Program-made: the position numbers and the translations under genes | Notes under the pieces: model-generated | What the model saw: only the letters and a program-made list of their open reading frames with translations | Told to the model about the DNA's origin: nothing | Databases searched by the model: none | Shown here: positions 21,209-33,500 of the stretch, one piece after another | Numbering within the stretch: position 1 is the stretch's first letter | Layout of the letters: every line of letters begins with the position of its first letter | NCBI GenBank assembly: GCA_963678705.1 | Contig: OY783210.1 | Span: 11,967,331 to 12,031,330 of the forward strand | From: Panorpa germanica | Lineage: Eukaryota > Arthropoda > Insecta > Mecoptera > Panorpidae | Length of the DNA stretch: 64,000 nt | Direction: 5' to 3'

Positions 21209-23900
21209 CGAAAACAATAGTGACATATCTACACGAAAGAGACCGCCAGCCCAGAAAGCAAATTTCCTGTTCATAAGTTGCAACGACCACTGCTTAATCT
21301 GAAAAATTAAATGCCACTTTATGACAAGCTCACTGAATGAGTGTTACGAGGAGAAGAAGGTAGAGATTAAGGTAGATGATTAAGTTTAAGATGCTAATTA
21401 GGGGAAATGTGAGGCACAATGACACGCATTAAAATTAAATAAAAATTATTAAAATGTTTGCACATTCCATTACAGAGAAGCGCTTCATAGCGACTGAATT
21501 CCCGAGAAACGTTTAATATCTTCTACATATTCACCACTTTATTCATTGTAGTTTCATATCTAGCTCGAACCATGTGCAACAGATGAGCTGTTAATGCAGC
21601 TTCCCCGTTCATAGATTGACAACAAAACGCTAAGAGAATGACTCCAGATGCAATGTATAGTGTCCAATAAAGTGATTGCAACAATGGCAAGAAACTCAGT
21701 CTCAAAACTAGAAGAAGAGATATGTTGTAGCACTGTGTTACTATTATCACAAATACTTCAAGCACATATAAGACAATCTGCAAGAATAAATAATAAAATA
21801 AACTTAACGTACTCGTTTTTAATGTACAAAGAGTGATCAAAAAGTAACAAGTGGCGCAATTTTGTATCTTGAGTGATCCCATCTCTACTCAAACAAAAAT
21901 TACTCATCCAATATGGCTGAAAATTTACATGTGCAACACAGAAAGTGGTACCAATATTAGAAAGAAAAAATATTAAATCGAAATGTAAAAAATTAGATCA
22001 TTTGCGTTACTTTTTGATTACATCTCGTGTTAGGTTAGTTCTTAATGGCACTTACAGCGGCGCTGTAACATTTATTAACATTTATAGCTGTTTCCATTAA
22101 TTTATTATGAAGTTTACGTAAAATCATTAACGTAGATAATTGATTAGCAGATTCTACAACAGGTAGTAACGGCATCTAAAAATATACATAGTAAATAAAT
22201 ATATACATTAATAAATATTTTCTTTCTTTTCAAGAATCATTTACATTTTTGTTAAAATATAAGTCTTTCAAACGACAATAAAGATTGAAATTCAAATTTC
22301 CCGCGGATTTCTCGCCTAACTTATGCCGGCCTTTCTCGGGTGATCTCGGGTGCCTCGCTTTGGCTCGTCAAAATCGAGTGTGTACTGTAGCTCTCGCCTC
22401 GCATTGCTGGAGAGGCAACGAGAGACTAAACGCAAGAATGTACTTCGCACCACTCAGTTACTTGCTCTTTCGAGAAATGTAACGCTCGAGGGACATTTGA
22501 CAAACCAAAGTCGAGATAAAAGTTTTCCAATCGGGGTCTCAGCATATCGACAAATGTCCCGCCGAAAGTGAACTGCCGGCATTACAAGTAAACATTTCAC
22601 AAAGTGCACCGCGAGAAATTTGTAAAGAAAATAATCGAATAAAAATATAATTTAGAGCTCCAGTACTACTATGGTGCTTGACGAATGTAAGTTAGGTTGC
22701 ACCTGATCTAGGCGCAGCGTATATTATGATTCATAATTTTAAATGCATAATTGACCGAACATGTCCGTAATTCGAAATTAATAAACAATTTACTTAAAGG
22801 ACAGAAAATACATGTTACAAATATGAAATATATTACTCTGTCGCTATATTGGCCGGTTAAAATCGCTGTCCAGCTGTGTTGTAGATAGCGTATTATAATA
22901 ACTCGAAAAGCTAAAGTAAAAGCCGTAATAGGCTTATGCACCATATCTTAATTTCTGTAAAACTATGAAATATATTGATAAAGTTAGCTACCAGAACCGT
23001 AAATGTCCAATTATTTTGTAATATAATAAATAATTGACCTATCCCTTAATAGTGCGACATGTTACGTCATAAATATGACCGACAACTGTAGCGATAAAAC
23101 TACAATTCAAATTTTTAATTGTTATACCTCCGTCAACATTTAGATATTAAAACAAATTAAAACGCCATTATGCATTTATTAACATCTATTTCAATCAACA
23201 ATTAAAAACCCCTAATAAATGTGAAACTGTACTTTACCAAATATTGTTTCTTACATAGTATACTTACAATAATATCGTCTGTTAAGGTCTCATTATAAGT
23301 CTTCAGACGACAGTTAATCCAAATAAATCTTTGATTTAAAATATGAAGAAAACTTGTTATTTGTAAAAGTAGGACCATGGCTACTAAGTTTGGAAAAACT
23401 ATTAAAATGATATTTTGTATTGTTATTGAAGCATGAAAGAATTGAATATAAAAATATACGTATACAGTCAGTGTAGTAGAAAGGATTACAAAATTAAATG
23501 CCATAATATATCGAATAAATTTCCTCGTTGATTTATAGTTGACAGATATTTGTAACACTTTGTGGTTCCTTGAAAACATTTCGTCAACTTCCTTTATACT
23601 TTGAATAACTTGTACAATATAACTTCGGTTGACATATTCTATAAATATTAAAGCTGGGGTTAAGGAGGTCGCAGTTCCTTCAATTACTTTGGCGGTTAAC
23701 CGGTTTAACGCATTGGTTTTACTGACGACTATAACCTCAACGTGAGAGTAGATGAAATTTAGCCAAATCATCAAAAAGATTGTTACATAAGTACAAGTTT
23801 TTATAAATGCAAACCAAGAAAATGTTTTATTTAACGATGTCATTCCCACGAATGATCGCAGCCGCAATAAAGGCCGCAAAGTTAGATCCAGATCAGACAT
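21209..23900 (-). CDS. Gustatory receptor Gr-C, exons 1-4 (last exon not found)
   Basis: Exons: 23900-23268 (211 codons), 22175-22056 (40), 21777-21535 (81), 21298-21209 (30), all phase 0 and collinear with Gr-B. Exon 1 starts MSDLDLTLRPLLRLRSF and includes the shared NQRFIWIN block. Exon 2 ends NVNKCYSAA, against INQCYSAA in Gr-B. Exon 3 contains SMNGEAALTAHLLHMVRARY. Exon 4 is WSLQLMNRKFAFWAGGLF followed by RVDMSLLFS. The exon carrying the C-terminal TYhhhhhQF motif is not visible down to about 19500, and a truncated MITE (A3) occupies the expected place. The exon-3 donor is a weak GTGAAT. The gene may be a recent pseudogene, or use a distant or diverged last exon. A longer in-frame start at 23954 exists only as GTG and was not used. 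Confidence 0.78.
22275..22600. other. Locally GC/CpG-rich block in Gr-C intron 1
   Basis: About 320 bp is clearly richer in G+C and CpG than its AT-rich surroundings (CCCGCGGATTTCTCGCC, CTCGCCTCGCATTGC). It contains repeated TGCCGG and TCTCGGGTG motifs. Two overlapping short frames are open, but neither resembles a known domain or has splice context. It could be a transposon remnant or a regulatory island. Confidence 0.35.
22684..22870 (+). repeat. Dispersed repeat L, copy 1
   Basis: AGGTTGCACCTGATCTAGGC followed by about 170 bp aligns with 25024-25200. It lies in Gr-C intron 1. Ends are not defined. Confidence 0.6.
22931..23225 (+). mobile_element. Family A MITE copy A4, internally deleted
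   Basis: The left end is a GGCTTATGCACCATATCTTA version and the right part is the CTCCGTCAACATTTAGATAT to AACATCTATTTCAATCAACA segment. Only about 290 bp remain. It lies in Gr-C intron 1, next to the exon-1 donor. Confidence 0.65.
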
Positions 23901-25419
23901 TTTGCTAAAAACTCTAAACGCACTAACAATGGTAAGTGAGGTTATGTCAAACACTAAATTGTTGTTTAATGGGACAAAAGGACGATAACCTATTCTGTCC
24001 GCTGGTATATAATGAATTAGTTTTAGAAGTAAATTGATTATTATAATAATTTATGTATATATGCAATTACTTCGTATTACTGCTCTGTTTTCGATGTTAT
24101 CTCTTAAATACTTTCATAATCACTTTTACTGTCATATGAAATATGAAGCAGTACTTCACTTTCACTCTCTTTATAATATACATTTTTATTCAAATTTCGA
24201 AAATATATCTTTAATATTTTGTAATTTTGAAATCAGAAAGTTTAGGAGGGAAAGAGACACTAGCTTATCCAAATCAAATAACCCAAGTAACTGATGGCGG
24301 GAAATTTGATATAAATTATGTAAAACCATTTATATCAATAATTATATTATGTACGAGTATATCTAACTATACGCCAATTTACGAAGTGTTTTTATGTATA
24401 AATAATAAATTGACGCTAGTAACGAATTTTGAGTAGATATTTTAGGCACGCTAAAATATTGTACAGTCAGTGGTAAATTTTCATAAAGGCGAATGAGACG
24501 CGCGTTTCAGGCCCCAAAAATTTAGGGGGCCTCAGAGTTGATAAATACTCGCATGTTAAATATAATGCGACAACAAAAAATGGTTTTTAAATCTATAAAT
24601 AAATTCATAAACAGTAAAATATAAAGTAGTATAAAGGAGAGCATTTAATTTAAAGTGATCTTAGCATGTTGGATTGTAAGGCCTGTTACTGTATGGAACA
24701 CATTTTATATTAGAAGTATGTCTGGTACAATTTTCTCAAAAATTTTTCTACAGCGCAACTATAAACTGTGCGCAAAAAATATTGCCAAAATATATTCTCT
24801 CTTAAACTAGAAAAGATAAAAAGTTGACATTTTGTATGTCCACTTTGTCGCTCAAGTAGAAAGTTGACTATTTTTATCAAACCATATAAACTAATTATTA
24901 CTAATTAGCCTGTATCTCAAACACTGAAGCTACTCTCAAAAGAAACAAGGTATTTTTTAAATCAGCATATAAAAAATATCCCAAATATCAGCACCAAAAT
25001 GGAAATTTCGTTTTGTGTGCAACTTAGGTTGCAGTTGATCTAGGCGCAGTTATATATGTGCAATTGTAAGCATGAATATTTTAATGTTCAACCAAGTCCA
25101 TAACTGAAAATTAATTAACAATAACTCTTTTTACTTAAAAACACGGAAGGTAAATGTTATACTTATGAAATATATTTCATTATAGCAGTTGAAAAAATAG
25201 ACGATATATTATTATTATTATTTATTTAATGTTTTGATATTAGGCACGACATTCTTCCGCCTTAAATCATTAAATTACATTTTATTGTGAACCCTTCGAT
25301 ATATAATCTTAAAACAATTGAGAGTTGCGACCAACTAATATTGACTAAAATACTTACTTTAAGTGAACACTAAATTGTATTTACAATAAAAAAGAAAATT
25401 GTGAGACATAATATTGCTT
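23901..25419. other. Spacer between Gr-C and the coiled-coil gene
   Basis: AT-rich. A short palindrome at 24509-24532 (AGGCCCC, 10-base loop, GGGGCCT) is probably a DNA-transposon remnant. Repeat L copy 2 lies at about 25024-25200. No gene is supported. Confidence 0.5.
25024..25200 (+). repeat. Dispersed repeat L, copy 2
   Basis: AGGTTGCAGTTGATCTAGGC and the sequence following align with 22684-22870. It ends some 220 bp before the coiled-coil ORF. Confidence 0.6.
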
Positions 25420-26751
25420 ATGCTAATGGATCCGTTACTTGAAGAAAAGTGCCGGATCAAAGAGCGAGAATGGCGAGAAGCTTTGACAGAAAAATCAAAA
25501 GCGTTAAAGGAATTACTTCGCACTAAAGAGAACGAGTTGACAATTCAAATCGACAAATATAATATTTTGGAATCAGATTTCCATTTTAATGTGAGTCTAT
25601 TAACAAAAAAAACAGAAGAATCAAAACAATTGCATGAGAAGTGTCAAGTTCAACAAAATTTTTGTCAAGAAATGTCCAACAAATATAACGAATTACTACG
25701 GGAAAAGGAAATTGCAGAACAGGAAATAATCAAAATTAAGAATGAGTGTATTAAGAATCAACAAAGTTTTGAAAATGTTTTAAAATCCTTAACCGAGGAA
25801 GTGGAATCGCTTAATAAAGCTCATGCGGAAACAGTTAGGGATTTGCAACTTTTATCCCAATCACAAATTGAAGATATTCATGAGAAAAGTATCACGTTTG
25901 AAAATGAAATTAAGAAGCAAATTCATAATTTGAGATATGCGCTTGATCTGAGTTGTGAAAATGTTGACCAAGTTAAAATGCAGCTGGCCCAGTGTTTGGA
26001 AGAGAAGGAAGCGATCGAGAAGGAGAAGATAGCACTTATGTCAAAAATGGATAAATACACTGCGAAGTTCCACAAGGAAAAATTAAACATCGAAAACGAG
26101 AAAAATGAAGCAGAAACACAGTTGAAAATCTATTTATCAGAAAATAGAATACTAAAAGATAGCATTAACGAATCAAATTGCAAAATTCAACGTTTAGAAA
26201 ATAATATACAGAAGATTTCTACAGAGAATTTACATCTTAAGAATAAAATCACAGATTTAAGTTTTGAGAAAGAATTTTCTTATAAAATAGCAGAAGATTT
26301 AAATTTTGAAAAAAAAAATTTGATATTAGAATTAGAACAAATAAAAACACATCCTGTTCTAATAGAAATCGAAAAAGTGAAAGACCAAAATAACGTTTTA
26401 AGAGAAGTTATTTTACAACAAAAGCAGAAATTAATAGAAATAAAACAAGATACAAGAAAAGACTGTAATGATGCTGAAACTCAAACAAAATCTGTAAAAC
26501 CATCAAGATCTCCAGAAAAAGGGCAACTAACCGAGAAGCAACGGCATTCTAAAGTTGCGACAGTGACCAGACATAACTGCAATAAGGAAGATTTGACCAT
26601 TAGTCAGTCGTCTATGCTAAATGATTCTGAATTATCGGATATTGATGAAAAAAGGATTCAGAACCTGGAACATGTTGTGCATAACTTGAAACACTCTATG
26701 ATAGACCAGCTCAAAACCCAATTTTTGATAGGTCAAGCCAATTGTTCATGA
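25420..26751 (+). CDS. Intronless coiled-coil protein
   Basis: One open frame of 443 codons from the ATG at 25420 (a second ATG two codons later, at 25426, gives MDPLLEEKCRIKEREWREAL). Residues about 10-330 are almost continuous heptad-like Glu/Lys/Leu sequence (EKEAIEKEKIALMSKMDKY is typical), so a long parallel coiled coil is likely. After a less structured basic segment (VKPSRSPEKGQLTEKQRHS) a second short coiled segment ends the protein (IQNLEHVVHNLKHSM). No enzyme motif is seen. Such proteins are often centrosomal, ciliary or motor-associated, but I do not recognise a specific family. Codon use and lack of stops make it a real gene. It is convergent with THOC1, whose 3' end is about 760 bp away. 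The sequence does not show whether it is a retrogene or a single-exon gene. Confidence 0.8.
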   Translation: MLMDPLLEEKCRIKEREWREALTEKSKALKELLRTKENELTIQIDKYNILESDFHFNVSLLTKKTEESKQLHEKCQVQQNFCQEMSNKYNELLREKEIAEQEIIKIKNECIKNQQSFENVLKSLTEEVESLNKAHAETVRDLQLLSQSQIEDIHEKSITFENEIKKQIHNLRYALDLSCENVDQVKMQLAQCLEEKEAIEKEKIALMSKMDKYTAKFHKEKLNIENEKNEAETQLKIYLSENRILKDSINESNCKIQRLENNIQKISTENLHLKNKITDLSFEKEFSYKIAEDLNFEKKNLILELEQIKTHPVLIEIEKVKDQNNVLREVILQQKQKLIEIKQDTRKDCNDAETQTKSVKPSRSPEKGQLTEKQRHSKVATVTRHNCNKEDLTISQSSMLNDSELSDIDEKRIQNLEHVVHNLKHSMIDQLKTQFLIGQANCS

Positions 26752-27512
26752 TATATTATTTATTTGGAACGAAAATTTTAAATCTAAAAAAAAATATTAT
26801 ATGTTTTGTTTAATTGTATTAATTGTATTTGTCACTTATATGTTTAAATAATTAAAAGTTATTTACAAAAACAATTGGGTTGTACACCATCTTTTTTAAT
26901 TAAATATTACCAATCTCACTGTTTAAAAAGGCGTCATAATACATATTGCAGTTACATCAATTAAAACAACTAAATTAATAATGATAAAATGACAAACAAA
27001 TCTTGTATATGTGGTAAATTTTCTATAGTCCAGTGAAGTTAAGTATGTATACACACTGAATTGAATTGCGTCTAAGATAAATTTACATTGGATACAATGG
27101 AATTTGGTGATGTGGTACGTTGTTTAGTATTTCTTTTTTTTAATAGAGTACAAATTTATAATCATTACTTCAAATATGTATGAATATTTTAACTTATTCT
27201 ATTGTGAATAAGTAAATAATAAGTAAATGTCTTATTATTTAATTTGGATTCTGTTATTCTTTTGTAGACTCCGCAGCACTGGTTACAATCAATTAACACA
27301 CCACGAGCAAAAGTACCCTTTTCACAGAAAGAAAGACACCATGTTGTATATTTGCTCAAGGTCCAGATGGTGCTACATATGTGAAAGAAAAATAAACGGT
27401 AGCAGATGTATACAAATGCATTTTATTATGTTTCTTATATCTTAAAAACTTACATTTTAAATGATAATCATCAGACAAATATTCGTAAAAAATATTAATC
27501 TAAGAAAGCATA
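26752..27512. other. Spacer between coiled-coil gene and THOC1
   Basis: 3' ends of two convergent genes. AT-rich. A short open stretch near 27300-27395 ends IFAQGPDGATYVKEK; it looks protein-like but has no supportable start or splice partner, so it is not called. Confidence 0.45.
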
Positions 27513-30091
27513 TTATTCAAAAGTTTTAATAACTTCAAAACCTTCCAACATTTCCAATCCCTCTAAAGTATAAGCTAAATTATCTAAACTAGCATCTACA
27601 TCATCATCAAACCATAAGGTTAACATCTTCTTAGCTTGTAATACAGGTGTTTTATTCTCAGTCTCAAAGAATTCTATTTCATCGTTCTTGTAACCAAGTT
27701 TTAAAGCTAATTTCTTCCAATCTGAAGCAATCTTTTCTGAAATAGCATCAATTTGTTCAGGAGTTACAGATTTTGGTTTTCTTGATGCTGGTTTATCATT
27801 TTGTGTATCCATTAATTGCGCATCACTTTCTGTTTTCAAAAAATCATTATCTATTTGCTCTGTGTAATTTTCACTTTCATCCATAGGTTGTTGAGTTTCA
27901 GGAGACTCCTAAATAAAAATGACAAATTAGTTTCAACATTAAATTGCATGAACGATAGCTCACTTGATTATCAAAAGTAAAAAGGTAACTATAAGTACTT
28001 GTTTGGATTCTTTACTATCCCGGGCTACTTTTTTAACCATATTTTCTAAATAATCTGGAAGCCTATTGATTGGACTGTTTGAGTTTGTAAAAAAATGTGG
28101 ACTCCTCCGCGCTAGTAGTCTCAGAGCACGCCATTCATAACTGCTGTCATTTTCGCGATTAATTGGATTTTCAAGATATTCTATAACAAAAATAAAATAT
28201 ATTAAATATATTTGAAAAAAATAATTCTTTTTTTAATGTATCTTTTAATTGTCAACATGTAGGTATATACCTAAAGAGGGTAAAAAGTCCCTGTCCTTTC
28301 CTTTGCATGCTTGCAAATTGTCTGGTCCTAAGTTCCACAATTTTGTCAGTTCCTCACTAAAATCAAGTAGACATTAATCTATTTAAAATCTATAAAATTA
28401 AAATCTTATTTCAAGTAATTTAAGGAACAAAATACTAACGTTCCCATATAAAATTTTCCTTGAGTTGTGCATTCTTTAATAATATCGCCTAACAATCGTT
28501 TGGATCTCTTTGTGCGACCTTGACCTTTCTCTTGAGTTTTTCCTTTCTTTTCATCTTCTGCCTCAGTTGGAAGAGGGATTGGTTTCTTAAATTCTGAAAA
28601 AGTAAAAGTTAAGTCATGATTGTTCTACTAAATTATTATTTGTAATACTTTTTATATTATTTTTTATATATATATATTTTGTTAACCTGGACATCCATCA
28701 TTCTTCCAAGCATTCCACTGCTCCTCTCTATTCATAATATGAACAACAGATTTTGCAAATTCTTTTCCATCGGGAGGTGTATCTGATAATAAATTAATAA
28801 CAAGACTCCAAGTATCTTTTACCCAGTCACCTTGAGATGCAGATAAAATTTGACCTTCACTGAAACACGTAAAATATGAAGGTAGATTCAATCAAAAAAT
28901 AATATTCAAATGTGCAGATAGATTTTATTAAACAATTATTTAACTTACGATTTAAATTTAACTGTAGAATTTAAATATTGGAACATAATTAGAAACTGTA
29001 CTAAAACATATCTTCTAAAATTTGAATCAGATAACTGCAACTCCAGAAGCTTTTGATTCGTTAAGTACTTCGCAAAATAATGTGTTTCAGCCTTAACACC
29101 ATCAACTTCCATGTCTGTTTCTCCCCCAGTGGAATGAGTTTTATTATTAGATTTCGTTTGAATTGCTTCCAATTTAAAACTACTGAATGCAGATAGAACG
29201 TTTGTAGTATGCTGAAATAATTGCCTCTTAATTTATGTTAAAATACGTATTTATACATAATTCTTTTAGTTCTTACCGATGTAAACATTTTCCATTGAAC
29301 TTTATTATAACATTGATTTGGATTTCTGAAGAAATCTTGCAAAGACCAAAATTTGCAATATAAATTGTAATCAATGGGTACTTTTTTGTCATCCTTGTCA
29401 ATTTCTAATGAGTCACTTAAACTGTCACTATCTTTATTTGATAATTCCGTAATATTTTCCAAATTAAATTCAGATACTATATTTAAACCAGATCGTTCAG
29501 AGAACGGAAAGAACTTTGCCAAGAATAGAAGAATTCTTCCACAAAATACTGTATTTTGTGATCGTGATAGTCTGCGCAGCAGATCGTTACACATACGCAA
29601 CAAATTATTTTTGCAAGCAGTAAAGAAAATGTCTTCTTTCCATATATTTACATTATCCTCAACGTAGGTAAACATTTTCTCACAATCATCTAAGGTTAAA
29701 GCATCAAATATATCGCCTAACAAAACCACGGGCATTGTTGGACCTGTCATTTGCATACGACATGATTCTATAGAGAATGTAATAAATTTTCCCAGTTTTT
29801 GGATATCCTTCTCTTTAATAAAATTCAATAAAACATCACGGAACACTTGATCCAAAGCGGCCCTTTTGTCTGCATCAGAAGATTGATTATCATCAAAAGT
29901 CGACTTCAGTGTTTCAATTGTATTACCCTTGAATGATGAAATAAGGAATATCTGCAAAATATTTAAATATTATATATGAAAATGCAAAGATTATTTAGTA
30001 TAAACATAACCTGAAAGTTTAAAATTATGCTTACATTATATTCCGATCTCAATACGTCAAATCCATTAGTAACAGAATTCATTTTTGTCAT
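27513..30091 (-). CDS. THOC1: THO complex subunit 1 (THOC1/HPR1), 8 exons
   Basis: Exons: 30091-30035, 29951-29277, 29211-28949, 28859-28687, 28593-28440, 28356-28271, 28180-27999, 27908-27513. All junction phases agree and total 661 aa, close to the length I recall for THOC1 of other animals. THOC1 is a scaffold of the nuclear THO subcomplex of TREX, which couples transcription elongation to mRNA packaging and export and limits R-loops. The middle of the protein matches the family (MPVVLLGDIFDALTLDDCEK, FWSLQDFFRNPNQCYNKVQW, SGEGQILSASQGDWVKDTW-like block, EYLENPINRENDSSYEWRAL). The C-terminal part (about 578-655, from VTPEQIDAISEKIASDWKKL) is a death domain, as in metazoan THOC1. A lysine-rich segment KTQEKGQGRTKRSKRL lies before it. 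Two in-frame ATGs (30091 and 30082) could start the protein; the first was chosen. The gene is divergent from the MCRIP-like gene. Confidence 0.93.
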
Positions 30092-30572
30092 TATTATTTC
30101 AAGTTATTAAATGAATACCAGGAATAAAGAATATCGCATAAATATCTTAAAAGATTATTAAAGACAAACAAATGAAAACAGAATAAATAATATTTGACAG
30201 CAATGTGCACAATAACAGAATGTACGAATCAGTATGAATATAATATCCAGAGACACAACAGTAAGGGACTAATAAGCGAACAAAGCAAGGTGCTAATCTC
30301 TATTATCTCTGGTGCTAATATGTGAACTGTGCTAACAACCAAATAATTTTGCCAGCTGTCAATTTTGGCGTCTGCTTCATCAAAACAAAGAGATATACTT
30401 GTATTTTTTATATATTTATTTTGCAGTTATCTTAAAAAGTATAATATACATGTAAAAGCTATATATAACACATATAGTTTTCATGTATATTTAGTTAATT
30501 GTGTTCTAAGTTAATAATATTTATATTTTATTTATACAATAACGTGTGCTTGCAAAGCACGAAGAGCTTGCT
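30092..30572. promoter_or_regulatory. Shared intergenic region between divergent THOC1 and MCRIP-like genes
   Basis: Only 481 bp separate the two start codons, which point away from each other, so a bidirectional promoter is likely. The interval is AT-rich without an obvious TATA box at either gene. This is inferred from geometry, not from recognised sites. Confidence 0.5.
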
Positions 30573-33500
30573 ATGGACAGAAATATGAGGTAGAAACTTT
30601 TCCAGAGTTTAAGATTTTATAATTCCTAATCAATTTACTTCGCATGTAATTTTTTAAAACATTGTGAATAATTTAATAAAATGAATATTTTGTTAGTAAC
30701 ATATAAATGTCACAACTCCAGTCATGTACAGATATTATTTCCTGGTATCAGCAGATAACGTTATCTTATATTTATTTATTTTGTATTAATTTTTATAAAC
30801 ACCACTCTTCTATCAATTAGAATATTATATTTTTAATAACTGTTTACAGTGCCCGTGCAATGCCGCCCTTGGCTCCAAAAAGGATGGTAGCTCAAGGCCC
30901 TCCTCAACATGACGAGTTAATCAAATTTATTCACGAAGCATGGCATAAGGTACTAAACAGAAAATTGTATTTTTGTTTCTAAATTTATCATTATAAAATG
31001 TAACTATTTCTTTTACTAATATTATCTACGAGACGTTTTAGTTTAGTTCTTAATAGAAGTCTATTTATTCTTCTGTAAATATATTGTTGTAAGTACGCAT
31101 AAGTCGTACTTATCCTTCCTATTTTTAATATAAATGTTATTTATTTTATAAGAATTATATTATGTTATCTTTAATTTTAGTATTAATATTGTAATAAATA
31201 ATTATTTGTATTTAGCGCTTGTAAACATTGACTCTGGTCTGTGGAGATTTTATATTGTTTTAATGCTGGTAACTCAGTATTGGCACATTGTGATGTGAAA
31301 TAAATCATTATATATTAATCTGCACGCTAGTCAGAAAGCCAGTCTTCTCCTGAGTCTCAACCAAGTGTTTACTAATTGTACTTCGTTCGTACAATACTCC
31401 AATTGTAACATCTAAGTATTCAATAGTGAGCACATTTTAACTATTAATCAAATTATAACACTAGAATTACATTTTGTTTTATATCTGGCATCTTTATTAA
31501 TCCAATAAAATACTATTGTAATTAAGTACGTAGATATAATATTACAACGAATAAATGATATATTTTAATAAAAGTGTTTGTATTAATAGTAATAAAAAGA
31601 TACTAATTGTTCAACCGTCGTATGTTGCAACGAGGTTATACTTTAGGCCGCTCAAGTATTCTCTAATTGCAACAATACACCGTCTTAACAAGAATCCTAT
31701 TAATCATCTTAAAAGAGTTAATTCTTATCAACGTGAGTAATTCAAGAAGGTGGATGATCGTCAAACTGAAGAATCTACTTCCAGAAACTAGCAACACTGC
31801 GTGATGTATTAGCAAGCTGAGTAATCTCCTTCTAGAACGACAATCCGACCTCTTTTTACAACATTGATGTCAGGTGTAACATCCGCCTTCGAATCTTACT
31901 CACAACAAATGGTGTCAGGTGGGGTCTCGAAGAGATATTCCTACACATAAATATCCAAGAGGTACGCCCAAAAAATTTTTTTTCTATATATTCTACACCT
32001 GGATGCGAATCAATTAAATCTGGATACCACTACGCCGATCGATTATTTCCAAAATTGCTGAAAAGTACGAGCTAGAACGTCATTTCATCTGTATTTCACA
32101 TAATTTTCTACAAGTCCGGCGGATGCAAAATTACAGCCCGCTGAACCTGGAAAAAGAAATCTTTTGCCGCCACGGGAATGGATGGATGCTTCTAGAACAC
32201 TTGGAATAATCTAAATCGATGTTGGTCGCGTGCAGAATTTCGCACACAGCTGTTTATAGATCATAATCACTGATAAGAAAATCTTTAAGTATAATAAGAC
32301 AGTATCTTTCTTTTTGTATATAATTATTATTATAAATTGATAATTGTATTTTTTTTATTAATAGCATTATTTTTAACGAGGCTATCATTTTTTTTAGTAT
32401 TATATTCAGTACTTTTGAATATTTACTATAATCCAAGCATTTTTTTAGTAGCAACGTTGTTAATGAGGCTATTGATATTTTTTTTAGTATTATATTCAAT
32501 ACTTTTGAATATTTGCTATAATCCAAGTATTTTTTTGTAGCATCCTTGTCCATCATTGAAGCTATTAATTTTTTTATAGTATTATATCCAATACTTTTGC
32601 ATATTTACTATAATATTTTTCTATAATTGTTTCCGCAATTATACTAATTTATGTTAATATTTTTTTAGAACAACATCTTTTTTTGAACGAGAGGGAATTT
32701 TGAAAAGGAGAAGTAAAGAGCTGAAGCAGTTTGATAGCAGTCTGTTCAATCAGAGAGACTACCTTCCTGTTACAACTGCGGTGTCTGAGCCCCATCGGAA
32801 ATTTCCTGTGAGTTACTGTTTTCGCTAACAATTTTTCCTTGTCAGAATCCTATTTTTCGGAGAGTCGTTTATTGGTACAAAATAATCTTTAGTCTGTATA
32901 TTATATATAACTTTAATTAAGTACAATGGCACCGAACGTTCATTCCCTCACATTAGTTGAGAATACAATCAATCTAATTAATGAGTTTTCAAAAAATTTA
33001 GAAGTCCAATCAACATCCTTAACAATAGTTGAATTAAAAATCAAAAACTTAGATAAAGCTTGGGTTAAATATAGTAGTATCGTAGAAGCACTGCTTCCAA
33101 TTCTAAAAAATGAAGAAGCTACGGCTATCGTTAGTAAGTCTATGGAAGTTGAAAGTATTTATGACGACACTCTTATTTACTTGTTGAATTATAAGCAAAC
33201 ATTTGAGAATGATACACATATTGTAGACGACTCAAAAAGCATAGATTCAATAAAAAATCTGAACTTAAGTCCAATGCAACTAACCGTTTTTGATGGAGAA
33301 TATACTAATTGGCAAAGTTTCATGGAATTATTTACAAATTTAATTCGTAATAATAGCAAACTATCAAACATTGAAAAAATGCATTATTTAAAATTAAATT
33401 TGACAGGAGAACCACTCAAACTCATAAAGAATTATCCTTTAACAAACGATAATTATGAAATTGTTTGGAACATCCTTTGTAAACGTTATGATAACAAGGT

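Noticed and set aside
27227-27445. Protein-like stretch IFAQGPDGATYVKEK and the overlapping 72-codon frame
   Set aside because: The readable part is only about 30 codons, no start or acceptor in frame could be supported, and the longer frame reads differently.
31555-31740. 61-codon frame present twice (also at 36211-36396)
   Set aside because: It is internal to the two LTRs, so the duplication is explained by the element. There is no sign of an LTR-encoded protein.
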